In this document: piece by piece, positions 50,061-58,273 of the stretch | How positions within the stretch are numbered: the stretch's first letter is position 1 | How the letters are laid out: every line of letters begins with the position of its first letter | Assembly: GCF_024494565.1 (NCBI RefSeq) | Contig: NZ_JANHDN010000002.1 | Coordinates: 434,001-498,000 of the forward strand | Reading direction: 5' to 3' | Length of the DNA: 64,000 bases | Origin: Halorubrum rutilum | GTDB lineage: Archaea; Halobacteriota; Halobacteria; Halobacteriales; Haloferacaceae | Translations under genes and position numbers: made by a program | The notes under the pieces: model-generated | Seen by the model: the letters and a program-made list of their open reading frames with translations, nothing else | What the model was told of the DNA's origin: nothing | Databases searched by the model: none

Positions 50061-51632
50061 TCAGCGGCCGTCGTACACGATCTCGCCGTCGACGACCGTC
50101 AGCGCGACGCCGACGTCGCGGATCGACTCCGGCTCCGCCCACGGGGACGCGTCGAGCGCCACGAGGTCGGCGCGCTTGCCGACCGCGACCGCGCCGAGCC
50201 GGTCCTCGTCGAAGCCCGCGTACGCCGCGCCGCGGGTGTACGCGCGCAGCGCCTCGGTCACCGTCAGCCGCTGTGACTCCGCCGGCGCGTTGACCGCGTG
50301 GTGGACGCCGAGCAGGGGGTCCATCGGCATCCCGTCGGAGCCGAACGCGAGGTTCACGCCCGCGTCGAGCATGTCGCGGTAGCGGTTCGTCGCGGCGGTT
50401 CGCTCGGGGCCGAGTCGGGCCTCGTACAGCCCGCCCTCGCCGGCCCACTTGAGGAAGTTCGGCTGGACGCTGGCGACGACGCCGGCGTCGGCGAGCCGCT
50501 CGATGGCCGCGTCGTCGGCGAGCTCGACGTGCTCGATCTGGTGGCGCGCCTCGCCCGGATCGGTCCGAGAGGCCTCCTCGTACGCGTCGAGGACCGCGTC
50601 GACCGCCTCGTCGCCGATGGCGTGCGCCGTGAACTGGTAGCCGGCCGCCGTCGCCTCGGCGACCGCCTCTCCCAGCTCGTCGGGGTCGACGACCCACTGG
50701 CCGGTCTCGTCGGGGGCGTCCGCGTACGGCTCGGAGAGCCGCGCCGTCCGGCCGCCGAAGCTCCCGTCCGTGTACGACTTGATCGCGCCGGTCTCGACCA
50801 TTCCGCTCCCGTCGTTCGTCCGGAGACCGACCTCGCGGAGCGCGTCGAGGTGGTCGCTCCAGTAGTTGATCCGCACGCGAGCGGTCAGATCGCCGGCCGC
50901 GTCGAGGTCGCGGTAGACCCGCGGCGCGTGGGAGTCGCGCACCATGTCGTGGAACCCCGTGATCCCCTTCGCGGCGCAGTCGGCGAGCGCGGCCTCGACG
51001 ACCTCGCGCGTCTCGGTCGGGCCGGGCTCGACCGCCTCGTAGACCGGGTCGATCGCGCTCTCTAGGAGGACGCCGGTCGCCTCGCCGTCGGCGTCGGTCG
51101 GCACCGTCTCGTCGGGGGCCGCGGCGAGCGCGTCGGCGAACCGGTCGAGGGCGACCCCGTTGACCGCGGCGACGTGCATGTCCTCGCGGAAGGCGGCGAC
51201 GGGCCGCTCCGTCGAGACGCGGTCGAGGTCGTCGCGCGTCAGGTAGCGCGCCTCGTTCCACGTCGACTCGTCGTAGCCGTAGCCGAGGACCCACTCGTCG
51301 CCGGTCCCGTCTCCCTCGGCGACCGCCGCCGCCCGCTCCGTCAGGAGGTCGACCGCCTCCCCCGGCGAGTCGGCGGCCGAGAGGTCGGCGTGGACGAGGT
51401 AGCGCCCGACCGTCGTCAGGTGGGTGTGCGCGTCGACGAAGCCGGGGAGGAGGACGCGCCCGCCGAGGTCGACGACGTCGGTATCGACCCCTTCGAGGAA
51501 CTCGATTTCCCGGGTGCGCCCGACCCGGACGATCGCGCCGTCCCGGACCGCGACCGCCTCGCGGGTCTCGTCGGGCGCGGCGAGCGTGTGGACCTCCCCG
51601 TTCACGAACAGTCTGTCCGCGGCCGCTGTCAT
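50061..51632 (-). CDS. Amidohydrolase-family protein (YtcJ-like)
   Basis: A 523-residue metal-dependent hydrolase of the amidohydrolase 3 group. H-x-H at strand 1 is in D-A-H-T-H-L (about 68-73). Further metal motifs include A-H-A-I-G-D near 330-335, Q-I-E-H-V near 353-357 and the final catalytic F-G-S-D-G-M-P-M-D near 430-438. The C-terminal composite beta-sandwich contributes V-V-D-G-E-I-V-Y. Substrates of YtcJ-type enzymes are mostly unknown; amide or N-acyl compounds are likely. It stands alone between the Rdx-like protein and UspA. Confidence 0.85.
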   Translation of the reverse strand: MTAAADRLFVNGEVHTLAAPDETREAVAVRDGAIVRVGRTREIEFLEGVDTDVVDLGGRVLLPGFVDAHTHLTTVGRYLVHADLSAADSPGEAVDLLTERAAAVAEGDGTGDEWVLGYGYDESTWNEARYLTRDDLDRVSTERPVAAFREDMHVAAVNGVALDRFADALAAAPDETVPTDADGEATGVLLESAIDPVYEAVEPGPTETREVVEAALADCAAKGITGFHDMVRDSHAPRVYRDLDAAGDLTARVRINYWSDHLDALREVGLRTNDGSGMVETGAIKSYTDGSFGGRTARLSEPYADAPDETGQWVVDPDELGEAVAEATAAGYQFTAHAIGDEAVDAVLDAYEEASRTDPGEARHQIEHVELADDAAIERLADAGVVASVQPNFLKWAGEGGLYEARLGPERTAATNRYRDMLDAGVNLAFGSDGMPMDPLLGVHHAVNAPAESQRLTVTEALRAYTRGAAYAGFDEDRLGAVAVGKRADLVALDASPWAEPESIRDVGVALTVVDGEIVYDGR

Positions 51633-51722
51633 GGCCGAACCCGGGAGTACCAGCGTGTTAACCGTTCGGGAAACGGCGACCGCGGACGGCCGGGGACCGG
51701 CGTCGCGGGGACCGCCGACCGA

Positions 51723-51728
51723 TTTATT
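51723..51728 (+). promoter_or_regulatory. TATA-like box of the UspA gene at 51753
   Basis: TTTATT lies 25-30 nt before the ATG, leaderless spacing. Confidence 0.5.
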
Positions 51729-51752
51729 CGGCGACCGCGCGAACTACCGCGC

Positions 51753-52202
51753 ATGTACGACCGGATCCTGCTCCCCACGGACGGCAGCGAGGGCGTCGAC
51801 CGCGCGATCGACCACGCCGTCGACGCCGCCGAGCGCTACGACGCGACCCTCCACGTGTTGTACGTCGTCGACACTGACGTCATCAACGCCTACTCCGGCG
51901 ACGAGTTCGTCGACGGCGCGGAGGGCGCCGAGGAGACGTTAGAGGAGCGCGGCCGCGAGGCGCTCGACGCGGTGGCGGCCCACGCCCGCGACGCCGGCGT
52001 CGACGTCGTCACCGACCTGGTGTTCGGCGTCCCTCACGAGGAGATACTCGGCTACGTCGACGAGGCGGACATCGACCTGACGGTGATGGGGTCGAAGACG
52101 CGCTCCGGCGACTACCGGCGGATGCTCGGCTCCGTCACCGAGCGCGTCTCGCGCCGGTCGACCGCGCCGGTCAGCATCGTGAAGACGACCGTCGCGGAGT
52201 GA
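51753..52202 (+). CDS. Universal stress protein UspA family
   Basis: A 149-residue single Usp domain. The opening R-I-L-L-P-T-D-G-S-E-G (4-14), a central V-T-D-L-V-F-G-V-P-H-E-E-I and the ATP-binding C-terminal D-L-T-V-M-G-S-K-T-R-S-G-D-Y-R-R-M-L-G-S-V-T-E-R-V (G-x2-G-x9-G-[ST], about 110-134) make this an ATP-binding type. A TATA-like TTTATT lies about 27 nt upstream. Expected to be induced under stress; target unknown. A second family member is encoded at 63390-63809. Confidence 0.9.
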   Translation: MYDRILLPTDGSEGVDRAIDHAVDAAERYDATLHVLYVVDTDVINAYSGDEFVDGAEGAEETLEERGREALDAVAAHARDAGVDVVTDLVFGVPHEEILGYVDEADIDLTVMGSKTRSGDYRRMLGSVTERVSRRSTAPVSIVKTTVAE

Positions 52203-52380
52203 GGCGGGTTCGGTGACCCCGGCGTCGGTCGACGCCTCTCGGTCTGTGGGCGTCGGTGCGGGCCACGCCCGCTTCGCGGAATCGCTCTCCTTCGGTCTCG
52301 TTGAACGCCTCGAAATTAGCGGACGTTCCCGACGAGAGACGACTCCGATCATTCAACTGGAGCGTAGACGACGCGCCGGT

Positions 52381-52752
52381 ATGCGACGGTCCATCCGGTA
52401 CGCCCTCTCGGCGGTCGTCGGTCTCGGAGCGATGGCGCTGACGGTCGTCGTCGACGACGGAACCGTCGGTCTCGTGGCGATGATTCCGCTCATATACGGG
52501 ACGACGACGGCGTTCGCGCTCGACAACGTGGCGCTGATCCGAACCGTGTACGGCGAGGGGTCGTCGCGGACGGTCGGGACGGTCGGCGGGGGTATCGGCG
52601 CGGGAAGCCTGACCGGTCTTTTCCAGCAGTCGTTCGCGGCGGGAGTCGCGGGCTACGGCCTGTTCGTCCTCGGGATGGCGCTCGTCACCGCGGAGATCGG
52701 CGGCCGGACGGGCGGGTATCGCTCCGCGGCGTCGAACGAGACCGAGCCGTAA
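52381..52752 (+). CDS. Small multi-spanning membrane protein
   Basis: A 123-residue hydrophobic protein with about four segments: A-L-S-A-V-V-G-L-G-A-M-A-L-T-V-V-V, V-G-L-V-A-M-I-P-L-I-Y, a Gly-rich G-G-G-I-G-A-G-S-L-T-G-L-F segment and Y-G-L-F-V-L-G-M-A-L-V. The G-G-G-x-G-A-G-S motif could be a helix-packing or pore element. The ATG at 52381 is preferred to 52213 because the upstream extension is Arg-rich. Family not recognised. It is followed by the 630-nt gap with repeat copy D. Confidence 0.6.
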   Translation: MRRSIRYALSAVVGLGAMALTVVVDDGTVGLVAMIPLIYGTTTAFALDNVALIRTVYGEGSSRTVGTVGGGIGAGSLTGLFQQSFAAGVAGYGLFVLGMALVTAEIGGRTGGYRSAASNETEP

Positions 52753-52922
52753 CACGCGGTACCAGATACGGACTCCGGGACGCTGTCGCCATCCTCGGTA
52801 GGAGATGCACTCTGGGGAGGGATGACCGGTCAATGCAGACTCCGCGACGATCGATAGCGGGAGTACGTGTATCAGTTCGGTTGGTCGGTTGTTTACAACT
52901 GATCGAACGGCGTCGGTGTCGG

Positions 52923-53220
52923 CCGTTTACGAGTGATCGATGACTCCGCGGTGAAGACCTCCAAAGCCCCAGTCGCTGCGGACGGCGCACGCTCGTTGCG
53001 CTCCTCGCTCGCGTCGCTCGCTGCGGTGCTTACATCGCCTGCGCCGTCCGCAGCGACTGCCCCTTTGAGTCCCACCCGTACAGCACCGCAACCGCACCTC
53101 ACGCCTCCCCAGCCTCGCGGTTCGCGCTCTCCGAGCGCTCACCGCGTCCCTCGCGGGCTGGCTCGCGGCCGCCGGTGGCGGCCGCTCGCAGGCGCGCCAC
53201 CGCACCGTATTCAGTTATTA
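52923..53220 (+). repeat. Dispersed structured element, copy D
   Basis: Central part of the gap 52753-53383. TTTACGAG head (52926-52933), CCAAAGCCCCAG (from 52961), arm 1 at 52970-52989 and a perfect 20-nt complement at 53040-53059 around a 50-nt spacer. CCCCTTTGAGTCCC and the CACCTCACGCCTCCCCAG block follow, then a middle hairpin (GCGCTC-TCC-GAGCGC) and a distal hairpin at 53165-53185 (9-bp stem, GGT loop), end block GCGCGCCACCGC and a TTATTA tail. Orientation as in copies A-C. Confidence 0.85.
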
Positions 53221-53383
53221 GCGACTGTCGCAGTCGCTCATCATCATTTAAATACGCTCCTGCCACCACCGATCTGCAATACCCACTCCGGCTATCAGGA
53301 TTTAACGACTGCCGCTTCAGCTCAGTCCGTCTCTGAAAGGTCGGGGTCAACGGATCCTTCCGACCCGTTCCGCACGCGCCCGA
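53221..53383. other. Intergenic remainder after repeat copy D
   Basis: No gene is supported. It begins with a perfect hairpin, GCGACTG-TCG-CAGTCGC (53221-53237), directly after the element's AT tail, then an AT-rich CATCATTTAAATAC stretch. The 170 nt before the element (52753-52922) hold nothing I recognise. Confidence 0.6.
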
Positions 53384-53752
53384 TCAGATCGCGCTCAGCG
53401 ACCGAACGAAGGGCACGCCGACGGCGTCGACGCCCGCGAACGGCAGCACCGAGAGCACCAACACCGCCGACGCCCACGCGACGAACCCGATGACCCCCGC
53501 GTGGACCCACGAGGACCCGTAGCGCGCCCGGATGACCCAGACCCACGCGAGAAGCGGGATGAAGTCGCCGATCAGCGGGACCCACGAGAGGAAGAAGGCG
53601 GCGAGCCCCCAGACGATCGCGCCGACGAGCGCCGTGAACACGGCGTGGCCGTAGTCGCGCGTGTCGGTGACGACCGCGGCGGCGATGAAGATGGCCAGCC
53701 CGCCGACGAGCAGGCTGACGGCGAAGGTGACGGCCGATCCGATGAGACTCAT
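53384..53752 (-). CDS. Small four-helix membrane protein
   Basis: A 122-residue integral membrane protein with four helices (about 5-28, 38-58, 61-73, 84-110). Positions such as G-G-L-A-I-F-I-A-A and P-L-I-G-D-F-I-P-L-L-A-W-V-W-V are well-formed haloarchaeal membrane sequence with acidic loops (D-T-R-D-Y-G-H). No signature motif. It is convergent with the 52381 membrane gene across repeat copy D, and the esterase gene lies upstream on the same strand. Function unknown. Confidence 0.7.
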   Translation of the reverse strand: MSLIGSAVTFAVSLLVGGLAIFIAAAVVTDTRDYGHAVFTALVGAIVWGLAAFFLSWVPLIGDFIPLLAWVWVIRARYGSSWVHAGVIGFVAWASAVLVLSVLPFAGVDAVGVPFVRSLSAI

Positions 53753-53824
53753 GCAACTCCGTTTCGCGGCCGGACACTTGGGGCCGTCGACGGCGGCTCG
53801 CCCCGTCCGGAGTTCGGTCCGCGC

Positions 53825-54784
53825 CTACAGCCTCTCGCGCGCGTCGGCGGCGACCGCGTCGAGCGCGTCGCCCGCGGTCTCGACCCGGTCGGTGAGGCTA
53901 CAGAACCCGTGCGCCATCGCTGGGTAATGACGGTGTTCCACCGGGGTCCCCTCGCGCTCGAACCGCTCCGCGAGCGCGACCCCGTCGTCGCGGAGGGGGT
54001 CGAACCCGGCGGTGACGACCGTCGCGGGCGGCAGGTCGCCCAGATCGGTCGCCCGAAGCGGCACCGCGTAGGGGTTCGCGGCGTCGACCGGACTGCGGAG
54101 GTACCGCTCGTAGAACCACCGCATGTCGGCGCGGGTCAGCAGGGGCCCCGCCGCGTTCTCGCGGTACGAGTTCGTCTCGAAGTCGTGCCCCGCGATCGGA
54201 TACAGCAGGAACTGGCCGGCGGGGGCGGGCGGGTCACCGAGCTCGCGAGCGCGGAGCGACGCCGCGACCGCGAGCGCGCCGCCCGCGCTGGTGCCGGAGA
54301 CGCCGAGCCGGTCGGGGTCGCCGCCGAACGCGACCGCGTCGTCCGCGACCCACTCGACGGCCGCGGCCGCCTCGTCGACGGCGACCGGGAACGGGTGCTC
54401 GGGCGCGAGCCGGTAGTCGACCGAGACGACGACCGCGTCGGCGCGGACCGCGAGCTCGCGGCAGATCCCGTCGACGGAGTCGAGGGTGCCGAGCGTCCAG
54501 CCCCCGCCGTGGAAGTGGACGAGGGCGCGAGCGGGACCCCCGTCGGCTCCGGTCGATTCGACCGCCGCGTCCGGCCGGTACACCCGCACCGGCACCTCGC
54601 CGTGCGGTCCGGCGAACGCGAGGTCGCGCACGTCGGCGACCGCGGGCTCCGGGTCACCGGAGAACACCTCGTCCTCGACGCGCCTCGCGGCGTCGACGGA
54701 GAGCGCGTGCCACTCGGGGAGCCCGAGCGCCTCGATCTCGTCGACGACGGCCGCCAGTTCGGGGTCGAGTTCGTCCGCGCGCAT
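53825..54784 (-). CDS. HSL-family alpha/beta hydrolase (esterase/lipase)
   Basis: A 319-residue esterase of the hormone-sensitive-lipase group. Oxyanion motif H-F-H-G-G-G-W (about 93-99), nucleophile G-T-S-A-G-G (about 166-171), acid near F-D-P-L-R-D-D (about 262-268) and catalytic H in M-A-H-G-F (about 294-298). The D-Y-R-L-A-P-E-H-P-F-P block (about 131-141) is typical. It probably hydrolyses short acyl esters; natural substrate unknown. It is divergent from the XPB-like helicase gene. Confidence 0.9.
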   Translation of the reverse strand: MRADELDPELAAVVDEIEALGLPEWHALSVDAARRVEDEVFSGDPEPAVADVRDLAFAGPHGEVPVRVYRPDAAVESTGADGGPARALVHFHGGGWTLGTLDSVDGICRELAVRADAVVVSVDYRLAPEHPFPVAVDEAAAAVEWVADDAVAFGGDPDRLGVSGTSAGGALAVAASLRARELGDPPAPAGQFLLYPIAGHDFETNSYRENAAGPLLTRADMRWFYERYLRSPVDAANPYAVPLRATDLGDLPPATVVTAGFDPLRDDGVALAERFEREGTPVEHRHYPAMAHGFCSLTDRVETAGDALDAVAADARERL

Positions 54785-54833
54785 GCCGGGAGGAGGCGGT
54801 GCCCCTTTGTAAGTCGGTCGGCAACGTCCGGCG

Positions 54834-56279
54834 ATGAACGTCCGGCTGACCTACGAGGACGGGACGATCCGGGTCGACGCCGGCGGCCCCGCCGACGGCG
54901 ACGCGGGGAGGTCGGCCGACGGCGAGGCGACCGGCGACCGGTCGACCGACGCCGACCCCCTCCAACCGCTCCCGCCACTTCCGGGCGTCGAGACCGATCC
55001 GCGCTCGGGGACCGGTCGGGCACCGGCCTACCGCTACGCCGCGATCCGACGGGCGCTGGAGGTGGCCGGCGCGAGCGTCGACGACCGCGTGCTGGACGCG
55101 AGCGACCGGGCCGCGCGCGAGGCCGGGCTCCCGGACGCGCTCGCGACGGACTACGACCTGCGCGAGTACCAGCGCGAGGCGCTCGACGCGTGGCGCGAGG
55201 CGGGCGACCGCGGCGTGCTCGAACTCCCAACCGGGGCCGGCAAGACCGTGATCGCGATCCGCGCGATGGTCGAGCTCGGGGTTCCGACGCTCGTCGTCGT
55301 CCCCACGGTCGACCTCCTCGACCAGTGGGGTCGGGAGCTGGAGACGGAGTTCGACGTTCCGATCGGGCGGTTCGGCGGCGGGGAACAGCGCCGCGAGGCG
55401 ATCACGGTGTCGACGTACGACTCGGCGTACCTGAAGGCCGAGGACGTCGGCGACGCCTTCGAGCTCGTCGTCTTCGACGAGGTCCACCACCTCGGCGGCG
55501 AGGGGTACCGCGACGTCGCGCGGCTGCTCGCGGCGCCCGCGCGGCTCGGCCTCACCGCGACGTTCGAGCGCCCCGACGGGGCCCACGAGGCGGTCGCGGA
55601 ACTGATCGGCGAGCGCGTCCACGCGCTCGACGTCGACGACCTCGCGGGCGACCACCTCGCCCCGTACGACATCCGCCGGATCGAGGTGGAGCTCACCGAC
55701 GCGGAGCGCGAGCGCTACGAGGAGAAACAGGGGACGTTCGTCGAGTACGTCCGCGACGCGGGGATCACGTTTTCGAGCGGGAGCGACTATCAGGAACTGG
55801 TCAAGCGCTCCGGCAACGATCCGGCGGCCCGCGAGGCGCTCCTGGCGAAACAGGAGGCCCGCGAGGTCATGATGAACGCGGACCGGAAGGTCGAGCGGCT
55901 GGAGTCGATCCTCGACCGCCACCGCGACGACCGCGTGATCGTCTTCACCGCGCACACCGACCTCGTCTACCGGCTCTCCGAGCGGTTCCTGCTCCCCGCG
56001 ATCACCGCCGAGACGGGCGCGAAGGAGCGCCGCGAGATCCTGGAGCGCTTCCGCGACGGCACCTACGGCCGGGTGGTCGCCGCGAACGTCCTCGACGAGG
56101 GCGTCGACGTGCCCGACGCCAACGTCGCCGTCGTGCTCTCCGGGTCGGGCAGCGAGCGCGAGTTCACCCAGCGGCTCGGGCGGGTGCTCCGCCCCAAGGA
56201 GGACGGCGGGCGGGCGATCCTCTACGAGGTCGTCAGCGCGGAGACCGCCGAGGAGCGGGTGGCGAGTCGGCGACGGTGA
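54834..56279 (+). CDS. rad25: XPB/Rad25-type DNA helicase
   Basis: A 481-residue superfamily 2 helicase. After an acidic, low-conservation N-terminus (about 1-75), the core has Y-D-L-R-E-Y-Q-R-E-A-L (about 102-112), Walker A P-T-G-A-G-K-T (about 131-137), Walker B D-E-V-H (about 213-216), A-T-F (SAT equivalent) near 241-243, and the C-terminal domain with A-A-N-V-L-D-E-G-V-D-V-P and Q-R-L-G-R-V-L-R-P-K. The thumb-like insertion (about 290-345) and helicase order match archaeal XPB used in repair. The Bax1 nuclease partner often next to XPB in archaea is not adjacent here. Confidence 0.9.
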   Translation: MNVRLTYEDGTIRVDAGGPADGDAGRSADGEATGDRSTDADPLQPLPPLPGVETDPRSGTGRAPAYRYAAIRRALEVAGASVDDRVLDASDRAAREAGLPDALATDYDLREYQREALDAWREAGDRGVLELPTGAGKTVIAIRAMVELGVPTLVVVPTVDLLDQWGRELETEFDVPIGRFGGGEQRREAITVSTYDSAYLKAEDVGDAFELVVFDEVHHLGGEGYRDVARLLAAPARLGLTATFERPDGAHEAVAELIGERVHALDVDDLAGDHLAPYDIRRIEVELTDAERERYEEKQGTFVEYVRDAGITFSSGSDYQELVKRSGNDPAAREALLAKQEAREVMMNADRKVERLESILDRHRDDRVIVFTAHTDLVYRLSERFLLPAITAETGAKERREILERFRDGTYGRVVAANVLDEGVDVPDANVAVVLSGSGSEREFTQRLGRVLRPKEDGGRAILYEVVSAETAEERVASRRR

Positions 56280-56396
56280 CGGCCCCCGCCGGACCCGACG
56301 AGGCCGTCCGTCGTCCGTACGGCCGCGGACGCCCCGTCTCTCACGACGTGAGAAGATGTAGACACAGCTATACGTTCCGGCGCCGAACAGTCCGAA

Positions 56397-56606
56397 ATGA
56401 CGTGTACTCACTGCGGCGCGGCGGACCCCGACAGCTACGTCCTCCGCTTCTCTCCGGAGGGCCGGGACGCTCAGCGGATGGATCTGAAACTCTGTGACGA
56501 CTGCCTCGAACGGTTCCTCGCCGAGGGAAACGCCGAACTCGTCTCTCCGAACATCGTGGCGATCGACGACGACCCGTCCGGCGAGCTCCTCGACCGTCGC
56601 CGTTAG
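56397..56606 (+). CDS. Small CxxC/CxxC zinc-binding haloarchaeal protein
   Basis: A 69-residue acidic protein with C3-T-H-C6 at the N-terminus and C33-D-D-C36 in the middle, a four-Cys zinc ribbon spacing. The rest (F-L-A-E-G-N-A-E-L-V-S-P-N) has no motif. It is convergent with udk and starts about 120 nt after the helicase. A role in nucleic-acid or protein contacts is only a guess. Confidence 0.75.
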   Translation: MTCTHCGAADPDSYVLRFSPEGRDAQRMDLKLCDDCLERFLAEGNAELVSPNIVAIDDDPSGELLDRRR

Positions 56607-56636
56607 GCGGGTCCGCCTACCGCGAACTCGGTCCGT

Positions 56637-57332
56637 TCAGTCGTCGTCGACGTCGAGCGAGCGCTTCTCGCCGAGTTCCTCCTCCAAGCTCCCGCGCTCC
56701 CAGCTCCTGACGGCGTCGCCCTCGACTTCCGCCCGAAGCTTCTCCTCTAAGAGGTTCACGGCGACGCTGTTGGCGCCCTCCGGAATGATCACGTCGGCGT
56801 GCTTCTTCGAGGGCTCGATGAACTGCTCGTGCATCGGCTTCACCGTCGAGAGGTACTGGTCGATGACGCCCTCCAGGTCGCGGCCGCGCTCGATCACGTC
56901 CCGACGAATGCGCCGCAGAATACGCACGTCGGCGTCTGTCTCGACGAACAGCCGGAGGTCCATCATGTCGTTTATCTCCTCGTCGTACAGCGCCAGGATC
57001 CCCTCCAACACGATGACGTCGGTCGGCTCGACCGCGACGCGCTCGTCCTTCCGGTTGTGGATCTCGAAGTCGTACTGCGGCATCCGGACGGACTGGCCCT
57101 CCAGCAGCGCTTCGAGGTGCTCGCGGAGGAGCTCCCACTCGAACGCTGAGGGGTGGTCGTAGTTGACGGACTGCCGCTCCTCGAAGTCCAGATGGGAGAG
57201 GTCCTCGTAGTAGTTGTCGAGCGGGATCCGGGTGACGCTGTCGCCGAGGTCGCGGGTGACGAGCCGGGAGACGGTCGTCTTACCCGCGCCGGTCCCCCCC
57301 GCGATCCCGATCACGAACGAGGGAATGGCCAT
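56637..57332 (-). CDS. udk: Uridine kinase
   Basis: A 231-residue P-loop kinase of the uridine/cytidine kinase family, salvaging uridine to UMP. Walker A G-G-T-G-A-G-K-T-T at 12-20, P-L-D-N-Y-Y near 38-43, N-Y-D-H-P-S-A-F near 56-63 and the lid R-R-I-R-R-D near 138-143 are canonical. The acidic C-terminus (R-S-L-D-V-D-D-D) is a halophile trait. The start at 57332 sits just downstream of an 18-bp palindrome covering the probable core promoter. It is divergent from the CBS-domain gene. Confidence 0.92.
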   Translation of the reverse strand: MAIPSFVIGIAGGTGAGKTTVSRLVTRDLGDSVTRIPLDNYYEDLSHLDFEERQSVNYDHPSAFEWELLREHLEALLEGQSVRMPQYDFEIHNRKDERVAVEPTDVIVLEGILALYDEEINDMMDLRLFVETDADVRILRRIRRDVIERGRDLEGVIDQYLSTVKPMHEQFIEPSKKHADVIIPEGANSVAVNLLEEKLRAEVEGDAVRSWERGSLEEELGEKRSLDVDDD

Positions 57333-57349
57333 GTCCCCGCTCGAACGCC

Positions 57350-57367
57350 GGAGGGTTTGAACCCTCC
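57350..57367. promoter_or_regulatory. Perfect palindrome at the udk promoter
   Basis: GGAGGGTT-TG-AACCCTCC is an 8-bp perfect inverted repeat centred about 26 nt upstream of the udk ATG (57332) and overlaps the only TATA-like element there (TTCAAA). An operator that would block the promoter is likely by position. Confidence 0.5.
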
Positions 57368-57487
57368 TCTTCGCGCCGCGCGACGGCCCTCCCCGAGCGT
57401 CGACGTCGGGGCACGTCGGCGGACGCCGCCCGTCCGAGCACCCCGAAACCGTCGTTTTCCGCACCGATCGGGCGGCTACGTTCGGAA

Positions 57488-57505
57488 CCGGTATAACGAT
57501 ACCGG
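57488..57505. promoter_or_regulatory. Inverted repeat in the udk-CBS intergenic region
   Basis: CCGGTAT-AACG-ATACCGG (7-bp arms, 4-nt spacer) lies about 45 nt upstream of the CBS gene's start and just before its TATA-like CTTTTAG (57512-57518). Candidate regulator site for the CBS gene or the divergent udk. Confidence 0.4.
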
Positions 57506-57542
57506 GGGCAGCTTTTAGCCGCTCGCGGCGAATCCACGTCCT

Positions 57543-58172
57543 ATGCGAACAGACACCACGGTTCGCGACGTGATGCACCGCGAGTTCCTCGGCGTGAGCG
57601 AGTCCGACCGGCTGGCCGACGCGGCCGCCCTGCTGGTGGAGGAGGACACCGACTGCCTCGTCGTCGTCCGGGGCGGGGAGCCCGTCGGGCGGCTGGACTG
57701 CCGGAGCGCGCTCGGCGCGCTGCTCGACGCCGACGGCTGGCGCCCCGGCGACGCCGACGGCCCCACCGTCGGCGCCGTGATGGGACCGCCCCTCCCGACG
57801 GTGGCGCCGGACGACTCGCTCGCGACCGTCGAGGAGCGGCTCGTCGCCGAGGGCGTCGACCGGGTCGTGGCGGTCGGGGAGGGTGAGGCGGTCGGCGTCG
57901 TCACCGCCGGCGACGCGCTGGCCGCGGGGGCGCCGCGGACCGGCGACGGCGCCCGCGAGACGGTCCCCGGCGACGAGTCGCTCCGCGGGACGCGGCGCGG
58001 CGACGAGGGGCCGCTCGGCGCCGACGGCGGCGTCGACGCCGCGAGCGGGACCGCCGCGGCGGACGTCTCCGAACCGGCGACGCAGGGGGTCTGCGAGAGC
58101 TGCGGGGCCCTGGTCCCCGACCTGGTGACCGACAACGGGCAGGCCGTCTGCCCGGAGTGTCGCGAGGTGTGA
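57543..58172 (+). CDS. CBS-domain pair protein with C-terminal zinc ribbon
   Basis: A 209-residue protein. Two CBS domains (about 1-50 and 75-130) show the order V-R-D-V-M...F-L-G-V-S-E-S-D-R-L-A-D-A...D-C-L-V-V-V-R-G-G-E-P-V-G and V-G-A-V-M-G-P-P-L-P-T-V-A-P-D-D-S-L, which bind adenosyl ligands. A Gly/Asp-rich linker leads to a C-terminal C-E-S-C-G-A...C-P-E-C zinc ribbon (about 182-206). It may sense nucleotide state and contact nucleic acid or protein. It is divergent from udk and followed by the GNAT gene. Confidence 0.88.
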   Translation: MRTDTTVRDVMHREFLGVSESDRLADAAALLVEEDTDCLVVVRGGEPVGRLDCRSALGALLDADGWRPGDADGPTVGAVMGPPLPTVAPDDSLATVEERLVAEGVDRVVAVGEGEAVGVVTAGDALAAGAPRTGDGARETVPGDESLRGTRRGDEGPLGADGGVDAASGTAAADVSEPATQGVCESCGALVPDLVTDNGQAVCPECREV

Positions 58173-58273
58173 ACCGAGTTGGGACCGGAGCGCTCTCTAC
58201 TCCCGTCCGAATCCTCGCTCCCCCCGCCGTCCGCCGGTAGCCTCATCCCGCGCCGCCCCGAAGCGGGAACCGA

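Noticed and set aside
52933..53493. 186-residue frame over repeat copy D
   Set aside because: Reads through the element and shows the same PPQPRG signature; basic and not haloarchaeal in composition.
53501..56497. A 998-residue plus-strand frame across several genes
   Set aside because: Out-of-frame shadow of the esterase and helicase genes, Arg/Gly/Pro-rich, no domain.
58173..58273. Possible Thr- or glycine-type riboswitch before the GNAT gene
   Set aside because: Only 101 nt, no conserved aptamer pattern could be recognised.
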